64,000 bases of DNA, taken from NCBI GenBank assembly GCA_026075535.2, contig AP026539.1, forward strand, positions 1,612,001-1,676,000. Direction: 5' to 3'. Each line of letters starts with the position of its first letter. Position 1 is the first letter of the stretch. The position numbers and the translations under genes were made by a program. Below, one piece after another: positions 63,216 to 64,000 of the stretch. The notes beneath the pieces are model-generated. The model saw only the letters and a list, made by a program, of their open reading frames with translations. It had not been told where the DNA came from and made no database searches. Origin of the DNA: Tricholoma matsutake. Its lineage: Eukaryota > Basidiomycota > Agaricomycetes > Agaricales > Tricholomataceae.

Positions 63216-64000
63216 AGGGAAGAGGGAAGAGGCGTCGTTGAGAGAAACCCCGAGTATCGACTGGTTCGTTGACGTTTGCATCTGTATCCCTCAATCATGA
63301 TGCACGAGGGACGGCGGGACAAGCATCACTACTGGAAAAGGCTTGGCATCCACCTCGAGAGACGGGGGTAGGATACGTCGAATCATTACAGAAGAGAACG
63401 TACAAAAGACTCGCCGGCAGAGCTTGTAGAGATATATTAGGTAATATTATTAATGAATAATTCGGAGAATAACATGTGCACCTGACGAAAACATAAGGGT
63501 TCAAGGGCCGTGAAAAAAAAATACCGACGTCATATGAAAAATTCCCGTTCCACCCCCCCTTGACGTTCGTGTTCAAACCGCATGGCTTGTGACTGGGCAT
63601 GTCATAAGGACTCATGATGTGCTGTTCACAGCGTTTTTTGTGACCTTACTGCATAGGCGAGTATCAATGTTGTAATATTGTATTCCTATGTTCAGATTGG
63701 AAAAAAAAAACGCGATTTAGTACATGCGCACCACAATAGGTTGTGGCACGCTGTATCGCGCACGTACCACGAACTCAAGATTAATTTACGTCGAGTATCA
63801 GAGATTTTTAAGTCGCATAATATCGTATTTGAAGTTTGTCGCTTGAGCATAAGGCTTAAGTCGGTATAGCATTCCAAGTATATTTTTATTTGTGCGGTTT
63901 GGGGCATGCGTGACTGCTCGTCCTTCTCTGGTTTATGACTGTGACAATGCAGCGTCGAGTGTCAATGAGAGGGCCATGATGGCAATTTGCTGTGCGATCA
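63216..64000. other. Intergenic sequence to the window edge
   Basis: No supported gene. Short frames at 63269-63460, 63615-63295 and 63678-63869 lack recognisable motifs or introns. AT-rich stretches around 63430-63480 and 63690-63710. Confidence 0.4.

Noticed and set aside
1..64000. CRISPR array, rRNA genes, bacterial operons or riboswitches
   Set aside because: No repeat-spacer pattern, no rRNA signature words and no bacterial gene order were seen. Gene structure is eukaryotic throughout.

Overview
The window reads as nuclear DNA of a repeat-rich agaricomycete mushroom. The host genes have short GT-AG introns. The transposable elements (chromodomain Ty3/gypsy, tyrosine-recombinase retrotransposons, a RecQ-like helicase remnant, mariner-like MITEs) are of types common in basidiomycetes. 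The complete gypsy element at 957-7003 is 6,047 bp with 426-bp LTRs. From memory these lengths match marY1 of Tricholoma matsutake, so that species or a close relative is the leading guess; a database search would settle it.

Layout. 1-8370: a degraded gag piece, a fresh complete gypsy element (gypsy-1, minus strand, LTRs identical by eye, TSD ATAGG), and a truncated older relative that interrupts a decayed zinc-binding gene (8371-10108, minus). 10.1-24.9 kb: a CpG-poor zone of non-coding repeats, including MITEs, a 1-kb palindrome with a nested MITE, two copies of a composite repeat, a solo LTR, a minisatellite, tRNA-derived SINE candidates and a copia-type gag remnant. 25.2-29.3 kb: a CpG-richer gene island with a glycolipid-transfer-protein gene (plus) and an F-box-like gene (minus), followed by a MITE. 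29.6-32.0 kb: a RecQ-like helicase pseudogene split by a MITE. 32.0-37.7 kb: a 5'-truncated gypsy element (gypsy-2, minus) with a solo LTR inserted backwards in its gag. 37.8-41.3 kb: dispersed repeats and a coding remnant. 41.8-43.1 kb: an intact VPS74/GOLPH3 gene (plus). 43.8-48.2 kb: a degenerate tyrosine-recombinase retrotransposon (YR-1). 48.3-48.8 kb: a likely short-chain dehydrogenase fragment. 49.7-62.1 kb: a second such element (YR-2), split by a full-length but dead gypsy element (gypsy-3, TSD CTTCC). 62.2-64 kb: intergenic DNA.

Only three host genes look functional: the GLTP homologue, the F-box-like gene and VPS74. The GLTP homologue lacks two residues that normally recognise the glycolipid. 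Old elements are full of TGA codons where intact relatives have arginine, and they lack CpG. This is the expected trace of cytosine methylation and deamination, and it separates young from old DNA.

The least expected signal is in the LTRs. Two diverged gypsy families each carry a 10-nt complement between the predicted RNA 5' end and the primer-binding site (Tf1-like self-priming). Each is followed at once by a 20-nt motif repeated at exactly 60-nt spacing. A third LTR family shows a similar twin motif at 61-nt spacing.
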